Source: Prauserella rugosa
Lineage (GTDB): Bacteria; Actinomycetota; Actinomycetes; Mycobacteriales; Pseudonocardiaceae
Assembly: GCF_000719975.1 (NCBI RefSeq)
Contig: NZ_JOIJ01000010.1
Span: 124,001 to 188,000 of the forward strand
Reading direction: 5' to 3'
DNA length: 64,000 nt
The position numbers and the translations under genes were made by a program. How positions within the stretch are numbered: the stretch's first letter is position 1; each line of letters begins with the position of its first letter. The notes below the pieces were generated by a model. The model did no database searches. It saw nothing but the letters and a program-made list of their open reading frames with translations, and had not been told where the DNA came from. Below, piece after piece: positions 48,328-61,158 of the stretch.

Positions 48328-49629
48328 ATGACAACCGTGTACGTCCTGGTCGTGGTGGTGCTGGTGGTCCTGCCTGCGCTCGCCGCGTGGTCCAGCCGCC
48401 GTGGGCGCCGGCGTCAGGACACGGCGCACGCCGCCGTCCTCGAGGAGTTCGCCGCCGGCCTCGGCGGGACGGTGCATCGCAAGCGGCAGGCCGGTGCCTG
48501 GTCGGCGCACCTGAAGCCGCCCTTCGACCGGCAACTCGCCGGCTTCCGCCGGTTCCTGACGACACACCGTCCTCGCAACGAGTACGCGGTCGAGTTCGCG
48601 CGAGGGCCATGGCGGGTACGAATCAGCGAGGCATCCCTGGAACGGCGGTCCACCGGCTCCTCCGGCCGGAACACCATCCACGAGCGTCGCGTCGAGATCG
48701 CCACGGCCGACATCGCGCCCCTCGTGCTCCAGGTCAAACAGCACACCGACGTCGACGGCCGGCCGATCGACCCGGATGCCGGCGCAACCGCACCGCCTGT
48801 GCCCGCGACCGTGGCCGCACGCGGTGGCGCTTGGGTGGAAACACCGGTGTCGACCCCGGCGAATCAGCACCTCGCGGCCTTCACCGGCGACCACGCCGCC
48901 GCAGCGCGGATGGTGAACGCCCAGGCCACGGCGTGGCTGCTCGACCGGCTGCACCCCATGGCACCGCGGATCTTCACGTTCGAGTCCGGCCTGTTGTACG
49001 TGACATTGCCCGGCCGCATCGACCCGGCCAAGGACGTCGAGACGGTCAACACCCTGCTCGGACTCCTCGACTGCATCCCCGAGGCATCGCCGACGCCACC
49101 GGACGGCCAGAGCCACCTCATCACCGAGGCTGTCCCGACGACTCGGCCCGAGGAGAAGGGCTCGTCGATGTCCACGCTCGGCGTGGTCGGCATCATCCTC
49201 GGCATGCTGGCGCTCGTCGTCGGGCTCTTCGGCTACGGCGGAGTGAACCTCGTCAACGGCGTCGCGTCCGCTTTCGGCCTCGGCGACGACGTGACGGTGA
49301 CCGTCACCGACGAAACCGAGTGGAACAAGCGCAATCCCCATCTGTTCGGCGAATACACGATCGACGGCGAAACGCACTCGATGGCGCTGTCCAGCGGCGA
49401 GGTCGGCGAGGTTCTCGACGGCACCATGCCCGTCCTGCCGGTCAGCTGGCTCGGCATCGACGACGAACCGCTCACCGGCTGGGACCCGTTCTGGCTGCTC
49501 GTGATCAGCGCCGTGTGCTTCGGCCTGCTGGCCGTCCCGATCTGGCTCGTCGCCTCCAGCTCGTCCGAACGGCCCGCCGCCACCCAGGGGTCGACTGCGT
49601 CCCGGAATCCGCCGGGCACGCGGTCCTGA
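48328..49629 (+). CDS. Membrane protein F of the paralogous set, three helices
   Basis: The 433-residue protein has an N-terminal helix (VYVLVVVVLVVLPALAAW), a soluble domain with EYAVEFARG, FTGDHAAAARMV and FESGLLYVTLPG like its paralogues, then two extra helices (TLGVVGIILGMLALVVGLFG and FWLLVISAVCFGLLAVPIW) around a small domain. This extends the shared design and may be the base subunit. Its stop touches the convergent HAD gene stop. Confidence 0.75.
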   Translation: MTTVYVLVVVVLVVLPALAAWSSRRGRRRQDTAHAAVLEEFAAGLGGTVHRKRQAGAWSAHLKPPFDRQLAGFRRFLTTHRPRNEYAVEFARGPWRVRISEASLERRSTGSSGRNTIHERRVEIATADIAPLVLQVKQHTDVDGRPIDPDAGATAPPVPATVAARGGAWVETPVSTPANQHLAAFTGDHAAAARMVNAQATAWLLDRLHPMAPRIFTFESGLLYVTLPGRIDPAKDVETVNTLLGLLDCIPEASPTPPDGQSHLITEAVPTTRPEEKGSSMSTLGVVGIILGMLALVVGLFGYGGVNLVNGVASAFGLGDDVTVTVTDETEWNKRNPHLFGEYTIDGETHSMALSSGEVGEVLDGTMPVLPVSWLGIDDEPLTGWDPFWLLVISAVCFGLLAVPIWLVASSSSERPAATQGSTASRNPPGTRS

Positions 49630-50322
49630 TCAGCGGTCGAGGGCCGCGGCGAGATCGTCGAGGCAGGTGAACCGGCCGTCGACGACGTCGCTGTCCACGG
49701 GCGGATCGCCCACCGGGCGCGCCACGTACGCCGTGCGCATGCCGGTCGCCCGCGCCGCACGCAGATCCCACGCGTGCGCGGCGACCATCAGCACCCGTTC
49801 CGGCTCGCAGCCCACCACGTCGAGCGCCGCGCGGTAGACCTGCGCCGCCGGCTTGTACGTCCCGACGTCGTCGGCCGACAGCACCTGATGCCAGCGCAGC
49901 CCGGCACGCGCACTCAACCACAACAGCGTCGAGCGGTCCGCGTTGGACAGTCCCACGGTCGGCAGGGCCGACCCGATCCGCGCCAGCGCGGTTGCCGAGT
50001 CCGCCCACGGCCTCAGCCTGCGGCCGGCCAGCGCCAGCCGATCGACCACGGCGGCGTCGGCGAGGCCGGCATCGCCGGCAACCCGCCCGGCGGCCTCCCG
50101 GTCCAGGACCGTGCTGCCCGCGTAGGCCCGCTCCCCCACCACGATGCGGTGCTGCTGGTTCTCGACGTGCCGCTGCCACAGCGCCACCAGCTGCGAGACC
50201 CGGTCGTCGCCCGCGCCCGGGACGGCCTCGCCGATCGCGCTCCGGATTCCTCCCGGCTCGTCCACCAGCGTGCCCAGCACGTCGAAAACCACCGCCTCGA
50301 CCCCGTCCACACCACCCTGCAT
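49630..50322 (-). CDS. HAD-superfamily hydrolase, haloacid dehalogenase type II-like
   Basis: The 230-residue protein has VVFDVLGTLVDE with nucleophile D14, VGLSNADRSTLL (motif II region), YKPAAQVYRAAL (Lys) and VLMVAAHAWDLRAARATGM, the pattern of 2-haloacid dehalogenases rather than phosphatases. Substrate unknown. It is divergent from the CGNR regulator gene, and two operator-like palindromes lie in the 74-bp gap, so it is the likely target of that regulator. Confidence 0.85.
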   Translation of the reverse strand: MQGGVDGVEAVVFDVLGTLVDEPGGIRSAIGEAVPGAGDDRVSQLVALWQRHVENQQHRIVVGERAYAGSTVLDREAAGRVAGDAGLADAAVVDRLALAGRRLRPWADSATALARIGSALPTVGLSNADRSTLLWLSARAGLRWHQVLSADDVGTYKPAAQVYRAALDVVGCEPERVLMVAAHAWDLRAARATGMRTAYVARPVGDPPVDSDVVDGRFTCLDDLAAALDR

Positions 50323-50335
50323 GCCCCACTCCCAT

Positions 50336-50358
50336 CGTCACCGGTTCAACTGGTGACG
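50336..50358. promoter_or_regulatory. 23-bp palindromic operator-like site 1
   Basis: CGTCACC-GGTTCAACT-GGTGACG has 7-bp perfect arms and further inner symmetry (GTT/AAC). It lies 14 bp upstream of the HAD gene start and is nearly identical to site 2. Confidence 0.7.
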
Positions 50359-50374
50359 AGTTTGCTGCCACGGC

Positions 50375-50397
50375 CGTCACCGGTCAAGATGGTGACG
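50375..50397. promoter_or_regulatory. 23-bp palindromic operator-like site 2
   Basis: CGTCACC-GGTCAAGAT-GGTGACG has the same arms as site 1, 39 bp centre to centre. Its last base is the first base of the CGNR gene start codon, so a bound protein would cover that start. Confidence 0.7.
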
Positions 50398-51041
50398 TGG
50401 AGTTCTCCTTCGTGAGCGGCGATCCTGCGCTCGACCTGGCCGCGACCGTCGGATACCGGCGGACCGAACCCGTCGACCTCCTCAAGGGCCCTGCTGACCT
50501 GGAACGATGGGTGAGTGCGTGCGACGGGCTTCCTGCCGAGGTCGCGGCCGACCTCGCAAGCTTCGATACCGCGATCACCCTGAGGGAAGCGGTGTACCGC
50601 CTGGCGCTCGCCCGCACCCGCGGCGATCCGTTCGACCCCGCCGACGTTGAGGTCCTCAACGTGACCGCGAACGGCCCGGCACTGGCGCTCGAACTGGTCG
50701 ACGGCGGCATGCGGATCACCGGCGGTATCCGCGCCGCGCTGGCCCACGTCGCCCGCAGCGGCATCACCGTGCTCGCCGCCGCACCAACTCCGAGTACGGC
50801 GAACCAGACTGCAGCGAACCAGACGGCAGCGGCCCCGGCTGCGACCTCCCCGGCTGCCAACTCCTCGAGTTCGACCACCACTCCGCCTGCCGCTCCGATC
50901 AAGGAATGCGCACGCCCCGACTGCACCCGCCTCTACCTGGACCGGTCCCGCGGCGCCCGGCGCACCTGGTGCGGCATGAGCGAATGCGGCAACCGTGTCA
51001 AAGCCGCCGCCTACCGTGCCCGACGCCGAGCGGCGGGCTGA
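50397..51041 (+). CDS. CGNR zinc-finger transcriptional regulator (ABATE-type)
   Basis: GTG at 50397 gives 214 residues beginning EFSFVSGDPALDLAATVGYR, the usual N-terminus of ABATE-domain proteins. The C-terminal CGNR zinc finger has C171, C176, C192 and C197 (CARPDC ... CGMSECGNR) and a basic tail. No Shine-Dalgarno precedes the start, so the mRNA may be leaderless. A Thr/Ala/Asn-rich linker has three ANQT-like repeats. Likely autoregulated and controlling the HAD gene through the 23-bp palindromes; inferred. Confidence 0.85.
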   Translation: MEFSFVSGDPALDLAATVGYRRTEPVDLLKGPADLERWVSACDGLPAEVAADLASFDTAITLREAVYRLALARTRGDPFDPADVEVLNVTANGPALALELVDGGMRITGGIRAALAHVARSGITVLAAAPTPSTANQTAANQTAAAPAATSPAANSSSSTTTPPAAPIKECARPDCTRLYLDRSRGARRTWCGMSECGNRVKAAAYRARRRAAG

Positions 51042-51120
51042 CACCGCAGTCAGCACCCGCACCGGCCGTCGCCGTCACCGCCGCGTGACACCACCGCGTG
51101 AGACACCGCCGTCAAACACG

Positions 51121-51157
51121 AAAAGGCCCTCGGTCCACATCGGACCGAGGGCCTTTT
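51121..51157. terminator. Bidirectional terminator between the CGNR gene and rpoC
   Basis: A perfect 16-bp stem, AAAAGGCCCTCGGTCC (51121-51136) with its complement (51142-51157), 5-nt loop. The terminal A4/T4 gives a U tract on either strand. It lies 10 bp after the rpoC stop. Confidence 0.9.
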
Positions 51158-51166
51158 CCCTACTGC

Positions 51167-55078
<3,912 letters not shown>

Positions 55079-55130
55079 TAGAGGACTTCTTTCTCTCGAA
55101 CGAAGTATGAGTCGTTAGCGGGCAGGCGGA

Positions 55131-58100
55131 TCAGCCTTGGACGATCTCGTCGGCGGACGGCGACTCGTTCCGGGACAGGTTGATCCCGAGGTTCGCAGCC
55201 GCGCGCTCGAGGTCCTCGTCGTCGGAGTCGCGCATCTCGATGGCGGCACCGTCGCTGGAGAGCACCTCGACGTTCAGGCACAGCGACTGGAGCTCCTTCA
55301 GCAGAACCTTGAAGGACTCCGGGATCCCCGGCGAGGGCATGTTCTCGCCCTTGACGATGGCCTCGTAGACCTTCACGCGGCCGAGCACGTCGTCGGACTT
55401 GATGGTGAGCAGCTCCTGCAGCGTGTACGCCGCGCCGTAGGCCTGCATCGCCCAGCACTCCATCTCGCCGAAGCGCTGGCCACCGAACTGCGCCTTACCA
55501 CCGAGCGGCTGCTGCGTGATCATCGAGTACGGGCCCGTGGACCGCGCGTGGATCTTGTCGTCCACCATGTGGTGCAGCTTCAGCATGTACATGTAGCCGA
55601 CGGCCACCGGGTACGGGAACGGCTCACCGGAGCGCCCGTCCATCAGCGCCGCCTTGCCGTCCTCGCCGACCATGCGCTCGCCGTCGCGGTTCGGCTTCGT
55701 CGACGACAGCAGGCCCATCAGCTCCGCCTCGCGCGCACCGTCGAACACCGGCGTCGCGGTGTTGGTGCCCGGCTCGACGTCGCGCAGGTCCTCGGGCAGG
55801 CTCGCCGCCCACTCGGGGTTGCCCTCGACCTTCCAGCCCTGCGAGGCCAGCCAGCCGAGGTGCAGCTCGAGGATCTGGCCGATGTTCATACGACGCGGCA
55901 CACCGTGCGTGTTCAGCACGACGTCGACCGGCGTGCCGTCCGGGAGGAACGGCATGTCCTCCGCGGGCAGGATCTTGCCGATGACGCCCTTGTTGCCGTG
56001 CCGGCCGGCGAGCTTGTCGCCGTCCTGGACCTTCGACTTCTTCGCCACGTAGACGCGGACGAGCTCGTTGACGCCGGGGGGCAGCTCGTCGTCCTCCTCG
56101 CGGGAGAACACGCGGATGCCGATGACCTTGCCGGTCTCGCCGTGCGGCACCTTCAGCGAGGTGTCGCGCACCTCGCGGGCCTTCTCGCCGAAGATCGCGC
56201 GCAGCAGGCGCTCCTCCGGGGTCAGCTCGGTCTCGCCCTTCGGCGTGACCTTGCCGACCAGGATGTCGCCGTCGCGGACCTCGGCACCGATGCGGATGAT
56301 GCCGCGCTCGTCGAGGTCGGCCAGCACGTCCTCGGAGACGTTCGGGATGTCCCTGGTGATCTCCTCGGCACCGAGCTTGGTGTCGCGGGCGTCGATCTCG
56401 TGCTCCTCGATGTGGATCGAGGTGAGCACGTCGTCCTGGACGAGCCGCTGCGAGATGACGATGGCGTCCTCGTAGTTGTGGCCCTCCCACGGCATGACCG
56501 CCACGAGCAGGTTCTTGCCGAGCGCCATCTCACCGTTCTCGGTGGACGGGCCGTCGGCCAGCACCTGGCCCGCCTCGACGCGGTCGCCCTCGCCGACCAC
56601 CGGACGGTGGTTGAAGCAGGTGCCCGCGTTGGTGCGACGGAACTTGTAGAGCCCGTAGGTCTTCCGCGTGCCGTCGTCGTGCATGACGGTGATCATGTCG
56701 GCGGACAGCTCCTCGACCACGCCGGCCTGCTCGGCGACGATGACGTCACCGGCGTCGACGGCGGCCGTGAGCTCGACGCCCGTGCCGACCAGCGGCGACG
56801 AGGCCTGCAGCAGCGGCACCGCCTGGCGCTGCATGTTGGCACCCATGAGCGCACGGTTGGCGTCGTCGTGCTCGAGGAACGGGATCATGCCGGTCGCGAC
56901 GGAGACCATCTGCCGCGGCGACACGTCCATGTAGTCGATGTCCTGCGGGTCGATCAGCTCGACCTCGCCACCCTTGCGGCGGCCGAGGACCTGCTCCTCG
57001 ACGAAGGAGCCGTCCTCGTTCAGCGGGGCGTTGGCCTGCGCCTTGACGAAGCGGTCCTCCTCGTCGGCGGTCAGGTAGTGCACCTCGTCGGTGACCTTGC
57101 CGTCGACGACCTTCCGGTACGGCGTCTCGATGAAGCCGAACGGGTTCACGCGGGCGTAGGCGCACAGCGAGCCGATGAGGCCGATGTTCGGGCCTTCCGG
57201 CGTCTCGATCGGGCACATCCGGCCGTAGTGGCTGGGGTGGACGTCGCGGACGTCCATGCCCGCACGCTCACGGGACAGACCGCCCGGGCCCAGCGCCGAA
57301 AGACGGCGCTTGTGGGTCAGACCCGACAGCGGGTTGTTCTGGTCCATGAACTGCGACAGCTGCGAGGTACCGAAAAACTCGCGGATCGCGGCCACGACCG
57401 GGCGGATGTTGATCAGCGTCTGCGGCGTGATGGCCTCGACGTCCTGGGTCGTCATGCGCTCACGCACGACGCGCTCCATCCGCGAGAGGCCGACCCGGAT
57501 CTGGTTCTGGATCAGCTCGCCGACCGTGCGCAGACGACGGTTGCCGAAGTGGTCGATGTCGTCGGTCTCGACGGGCACCTCGGTCTCGCCCGGCTGCATC
57601 GTCTCCTCGCCCGCGTGCAGGCGGACGAGGTACTCGATGGTCGTGACGATGTCTTCCTCGGTGAGGGTGCCGGTCTCGTACGGCAGGTCGAGGCCGAGCT
57701 TCTTGTTGATCTTGTAGCGGCCGACCTTGGCGAGGTCGTAGCGCTTGTCCTTGAAGAACAGGTTCTCCAGGAGCGTCTGCGCGCTCTCCTTCGTCGGCGG
57801 CTCGCCCGGGCGCAGCTTGCGGTAGATGTCCAGCAGCGCCTCGTCCGTGCCGGCGGTGGAGTCCTTCTCGAGCGTCGCGAGCAGCGTCTCGGAGAACGAG
57901 AAGCGCTCGCGGATCTGCTCGGTCGTCCAGCCGAGGGCCTTCAGCAGCACGGTGACCGGCTGGCGGCGCTTGCGGTCGATGCGCACGCCGACGGTGTCGC
58001 GCTTGTCGACGTCGAACTCGAGCCACGCACCCCGGCTCGGAATGATCTTGACGCTGAAGACGTCCTTGTCGGTCGACTTGTCGATGGCCTGGTCGAAGTA

Positions 58101-58625
58101 CACGCCGGGCGACCGCACGAGCTGGGACACGACGACACGCTCGGTGCCGTTGATGATGAACGTGCCCTTGTCGGTCATCACGGGGAAGTCGCCCATGAAG
58201 ACCGTCTGGCTCTTGATCTCGCCGGTGTTGTTGTTGACGAACTCGGCGGTGACGAACAGCGGCGCCGCGTACGTCATGTCCTTGTCCTTGCACTCCTCGA
58301 CCGAGGCCTTGACCTCGTCGAAGCGCGGGTCGGAGAAGGAGAGGGACATGGAGCCGGAGAAGTCCTCGATGGGCGAGATCTCGCCCAGGACCTCAGCCAG
58401 GCCACCGACCGGGTTCTCCTCACCGTCGTTGACGGCGCGTTCGAACCACGCATCGGAGCCGGTGAACCATTCGAAAGACCGGATCTGCACGTCAAGCAGG
58501 TCGGGGGTACCCAGCGGCTCACGGATCTTCGCGAATGAGACCCGCTTCGGTGCTCCTGGAATTCCCGTTGACGAGCGCGTCGAGGTGGTCGCAGCAGTGG
58601 CCTGATTCGCGGGAGAGACTGCCAA
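55131..58625 (-). CDS. rpoB: RNA polymerase beta subunit
   Basis: TTG at 58623-58625 with GGAAGGA 6 nt upstream gives 1164 residues beginning [14 protein letters not shown]; the frame extends to 58682 but lacks a ribosome-binding site there. The rifampicin pocket ([20 protein letters not shown], then [10 protein letters not shown]) carries wild-type Asp, His and Ser at the common resistance positions, so a sensitive enzyme is predicted. Confidence 0.97.
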   Translation of the reverse strand: MAVSPANQATAATTSTRSSTGIPGAPKRVSFAKIREPLGTPDLLDVQIRSFEWFTGSDAWFERAVNDGEENPVGGLAEVLGEISPIEDFSGSMSLSFSDPRFDEVKASVEECKDKDMTYAAPLFVTAEFVNNNTGEIKSQTVFMGDFPVMTDKGTFIINGTERVVVSQLVRSPGVYFDQAIDKSTDKDVFSVKIIPSRGAWLEFDVDKRDTVGVRIDRKRRQPVTVLLKALGWTTEQIRERFSFSETLLATLEKDSTAGTDEALLDIYRKLRPGEPPTKESAQTLLENLFFKDKRYDLAKVGRYKINKKLGLDLPYETGTLTEEDIVTTIEYLVRLHAGEETMQPGETEVPVETDDIDHFGNRRLRTVGELIQNQIRVGLSRMERVVRERMTTQDVEAITPQTLINIRPVVAAIREFFGTSQLSQFMDQNNPLSGLTHKRRLSALGPGGLSRERAGMDVRDVHPSHYGRMCPIETPEGPNIGLIGSLCAYARVNPFGFIETPYRKVVDGKVTDEVHYLTADEEDRFVKAQANAPLNEDGSFVEEQVLGRRKGGEVELIDPQDIDYMDVSPRQMVSVATGMIPFLEHDDANRALMGANMQRQAVPLLQASSPLVGTGVELTAAVDAGDVIVAEQAGVVEELSADMITVMHDDGTRKTYGLYKFRRTNAGTCFNHRPVVGEGDRVEAGQVLADGPSTENGEMALGKNLLVAVMPWEGHNYEDAIVISQRLVQDDVLTSIHIEEHEIDARDTKLGAEEITRDIPNVSEDVLADLDERGIIRIGAEVRDGDILVGKVTPKGETELTPEERLLRAIFGEKAREVRDTSLKVPHGETGKVIGIRVFSREEDDELPPGVNELVRVYVAKKSKVQDGDKLAGRHGNKGVIGKILPAEDMPFLPDGTPVDVVLNTHGVPRRMNIGQILELHLGWLASQGWKVEGNPEWAASLPEDLRDVEPGTNTATPVFDGAREAELMGLLSSTKPNRDGERMVGEDGKAALMDGRSGEPFPYPVAVGYMYMLKLHHMVDDKIHARSTGPYSMITQQPLGGKAQFGGQRFGEMECWAMQAYGAAYTLQELLTIKSDDVLGRVKVYEAIVKGENMPSPGIPESFKVLLKELQSLCLNVEVLSSDGAAIEMRDSDDEDLERAAANLGINLSRNESPSADEIVQG

Positions 58626-58662
58626 GATGCGTCCTTCCGGGGACATAAGCGGTTGAGCAGCC

Positions 58663-58692
58663 GCGTTAGCGACGAGCAACACGAACTGTCAA
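58663..58692 (-). promoter_or_regulatory. rpoB promoter, proximal (P1 candidate)
   Basis: On the minus strand TTGACA (58687-58692) and TAACGC (58663-58668) are 18 bp apart, giving a leader of about 30 nt to the rpoB TTG. The -35 is a perfect consensus. Confidence 0.55.
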
Positions 58693-58761
58693 GGGTGCGG
58701 TAGTGCCGACCATCCTAGCTACCGACAATGGGCAGCATGAAAGTGGGCAGCGCAAAGAAGC

Positions 58762-58791
58762 AGTCTAGCCCCGAAGACGGCGACTTGTCGA
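58762..58791 (-). promoter_or_regulatory. rpoB promoter, distal (P2 candidate)
   Basis: On the minus strand TCGACA (58786-58791) and TAGACT (58762-58767) are 18 bp apart. This gives a leader of about 130 nt. Two promoters before rpoB would allow growth-phase control. The rest of the 453-bp gap to the mce genes has no gene; a hairpin at 59019 ends the mce transcript. Confidence 0.5.
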
Positions 58792-59018
58792 GGGGGCTCG
58801 CCCAAGACGTGGGGCCCAAGCCTCGTTCGCTCGTCTCCGGCTCGCCTCCCGCAAGGCTTGCCGTGCGCTATTGCCTGTAAGCGTGAACCCCCGACCGCGC
58901 TGAGTCAAGCATTCACACGCCGGAGCCGACGGGTGGCGCAGTACGAAATAGATCACGTACGCCCGAGTATCGACAGCGCCGCGCCGGATATGGCACACGG
59001 GCCCGACACCGGACGTGC

Positions 59019-59050
59019 GAAGGGCCGTGACGCATCCGTCACGGCCCTTC
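59019..59050 (-). terminator. mce operon terminator
   Basis: GAAGGGCCGTGACG (59019-59032) pairs perfectly with CGTCACGGCCCTTC (59037-59050) around a 4-nt CATC loop, 29 bp after the last mce-associated gene. Confidence 0.85.
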
Positions 59051-59078
59051 CACCTGCGGTTACGGCCGCAGCACGACG

Positions 59079-60290
59079 TCAGTTCCCGCCGTTCTGGCCT
59101 CCCTGCTGGCCGCCCTGCTGACCGTTCTGGCCACCCTGCTGGCCGTTCTGATCACCGGGCAGTGGCGCACCGCCGGAAGGCTGTCCGCTCTCACCCTGGC
59201 CACCGGCAGGCTGCTCGGCGGCGTAGGTGTCCATGTTCGTCACCTTCCACTGGCCGTCGAGCTTCTCGGTCTCCAGCCACATCGCGGCACCGCCGGCCGA
59301 CGACTGCTGGTCCGAGGCGCGGGTGGCCGACTGGTCAATGAACACCATGACCCTCGCGCGGTCGCCGTCGAGGTTCACCACGGCACTGCGCGAGGCGTGC
59401 ACGGTCACGACGATCTTCTGTTCGGGGGCGAGCCGCTTGATCTCGCCCATGAGCGCGTCGTACTTCTGCTTGACCTCGTCGCCGGCCAGCAGCTCCTCGG
59501 CGGCCTTCTCGCTCTTGCCGAGGTCGTTGTAGTCGATCGAGAACAGCCGCTCGGCCGCGGTCGACATGGCATCGGTGACCTCGGAGGTCGCACCCATGTC
59601 GACCATCGCCGCGTTGCTCGTCGCGGCACGCGCGTCACTGCCCTTGATGTGGAAGAACACCGCCAGGCCCGCGAGCACCAGCCCCACCACGAGCAGCACC
59701 GCGACGGGCGCGTAGCCGACCCGCTTGGACCCGGCCGCGCCCTCGTCGTCGGCGTCGGCGGTGTTGTCGGCGGTGTTGTCGGCAGTGGTGTCGGCGTTTC
59801 CGGCGTCTGCGGTGTCTGCGGCGTCGGCGGTGTCGGCGGAGGCGGCGGCGTCGGCGGAGGCACGGCCCTGCCGTGCGCCCTTGGCACTCCGCGAGCTCGA
59901 TGCGACGGCCGGGGTGCCCGGCTCCTCGACGTCGGCCGTCTCCGCCTCGTCGAGACTCGAGGGCTTGGCCCGCCCGGTGTCCCTGGCCTTCCTGCGCGGC
60001 CCGGGACGCGCGGGCCCGGCCGATGCACCTGAGGCCGATGCACCTGCATCCGATTCACGCGCGTCCGATGCACCCGCGTCCGACGTCTCCTGCGCGGGAG
60101 CCTCGGCAGGCGAGCCGGCCGACTCGGCCTGCGACGGGGACTGCTCCGGCTGCTGGACCTCCTCGGTGCCCTCGGTGCCCTCGGCCTGGGTGGGCCGGGG
60201 CCTGCGCAGGCCGGCGACCTTCGGACGGCGCGCAGGGGTCGGGGCCGGTCCCGCGGGGTGCGGGGTGGGCTTACGACGGTTCGGTGGCAC
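59079..60290 (-). CDS. Mce-associated membrane protein with long disordered N-terminus
   Basis: The 403-residue protein has ~190 disordered cytosolic residues rich in Pro, Ala, Asp and Thr, with TAD/NTAD repeats. One transmembrane helix (VAVLLVVGLVLAGLAVFFHI) leads to an outer domain (VMVFIDQSATRASDQQSSAG, KVTNMD) typical of Mce-associated (Mam) proteins. A Gly/Gln/Asn-rich tail (GQQGGQNGQQGG) ends it. Mam proteins stabilise Mce lipid-import complexes. The start is GTG with GGAG 9 nt upstream. Confidence 0.8.
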   Translation of the reverse strand: MPPNRRKPTPHPAGPAPTPARRPKVAGLRRPRPTQAEGTEGTEEVQQPEQSPSQAESAGSPAEAPAQETSDAGASDARESDAGASASGASAGPARPGPRRKARDTGRAKPSSLDEAETADVEEPGTPAVASSSRSAKGARQGRASADAAASADTADAADTADAGNADTTADNTADNTADADDEGAAGSKRVGYAPVAVLLVVGLVLAGLAVFFHIKGSDARAATSNAAMVDMGATSEVTDAMSTAAERLFSIDYNDLGKSEKAAEELLAGDEVKQKYDALMGEIKRLAPEQKIVVTVHASRSAVVNLDGDRARVMVFIDQSATRASDQQSSAGGAAMWLETEKLDGQWKVTNMDTYAAEQPAGGQGESGQPSGGAPLPGDQNGQQGGQNGQQGGQQGGQNGGN

Positions 60291-60314
60291 GAATGGAACT
60301 CCGATCCTGCGCGA

Positions 60315-61091
60315 TTACTGCTGGCCGGCCCCGGCGACGGGCACGTCGCCGATCTGCGACACCTTCCACGGGGCGTCCTCGCCCTGGCGCGAGAGCTGGA
60401 TCTCCAGCCGCATCGTCTTGGTGCCCTCGTCGCTGCCGCGCTGCACCTTCGTGCTGGCCGCGGCCACGGCGCTGGCCTTGCCCTCGCGCGTGTTGAGCTC
60501 GTTGACCGCGATGTCGTGCACCGTGGTCGTCACCTTCGACTTCGCCTCGGTGATGGCCTTGCGGTACGTGTCCTCGGCCTGGGAGATCTGCTGGGACAGC
60601 TCGCCGGTGCTGAGCTCCTTCTGCCGCTCGAAGTACTCGTCGAGCTTGGTGTGGTCGAGCTCGGTGAACGCCGTCACCGCCTGGCCCGCGACCCGCACGA
60701 CGTCCTGCCGTTCGGCCGCGACCTCGGCGTCCTCACCGGTGGCGTTGGCGAACCAGAGCACGCCGAACACCGCGGCGACGATGAACGCGGCCGTGGCGAA
60801 CGCCGCCGCACCGATCAGCGTCCACCTCGGCAGACCCGACTCGCCCGAGTCCTGCGCACCGGACGACTCGCCGGCCTCGGCCGTGTCGTCGGCCGGGCCG
60901 GTGTCCTCGGCGTCCTCGGCCTCCTCGGCGGTGTCGGCGGTGCCAGCGGTATCAGCCGTGTCGTCGGTGCCGGCCGTGCCGGCGGTGTCGGCAGTACCGG
61001 CGTCGGTTCCGGCCGGCGACGCCTCGGCCTCGCCGGTCCTGTCTTCGGCCTCGTCGCCTCCGCGGGCCTTCTCCGGCTCGTCCGAACTCAT
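60315..61091 (-). CDS. Mce-associated membrane protein
   Basis: The 258-residue protein has an acidic disordered N-terminus with TAG/TAD repeats (~15-85), one helix (LIGAAAFATAAFIVAAVFGV) and an outer domain ending VSQIGDVPVAGAGQQ. The order and topology match Mam proteins after mceF. It lies 24 bp before the next gene. The outer domain is helical at its start (LDEYFERQKELSTGELSQQI). Confidence 0.8.
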   Translation of the reverse strand: MSSDEPEKARGGDEAEDRTGEAEASPAGTDAGTADTAGTAGTDDTADTAGTADTAEEAEDAEDTGPADDTAEAGESSGAQDSGESGLPRWTLIGAAAFATAAFIVAAVFGVLWFANATGEDAEVAAERQDVVRVAGQAVTAFTELDHTKLDEYFERQKELSTGELSQQISQAEDTYRKAITEAKSKVTTTVHDIAVNELNTREGKASAVAAASTKVQRGSDEGTKTMRLEIQLSRQGEDAPWKVSQIGDVPVAGAGQQ

Positions 61092-61158
61092 AGCGCTCCA
61101 GGGTATTGCGATCGTGTCAGCTTGCCGTATGGCCCCTAGCTGGACGTTTGCCGTCTCG

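Noticed and set aside
57300-57420. Possible rifampicin-resistance variant in rpoB
   Set aside because: The cluster reads as wild type at the Asp, His and Ser positions most often altered.
55137-58538. 1133-codon plus-strand ORF opposite rpoB
   Set aside because: Same reason: antisense of rpoB, Arg/His/Asp-rich nonsense composition.
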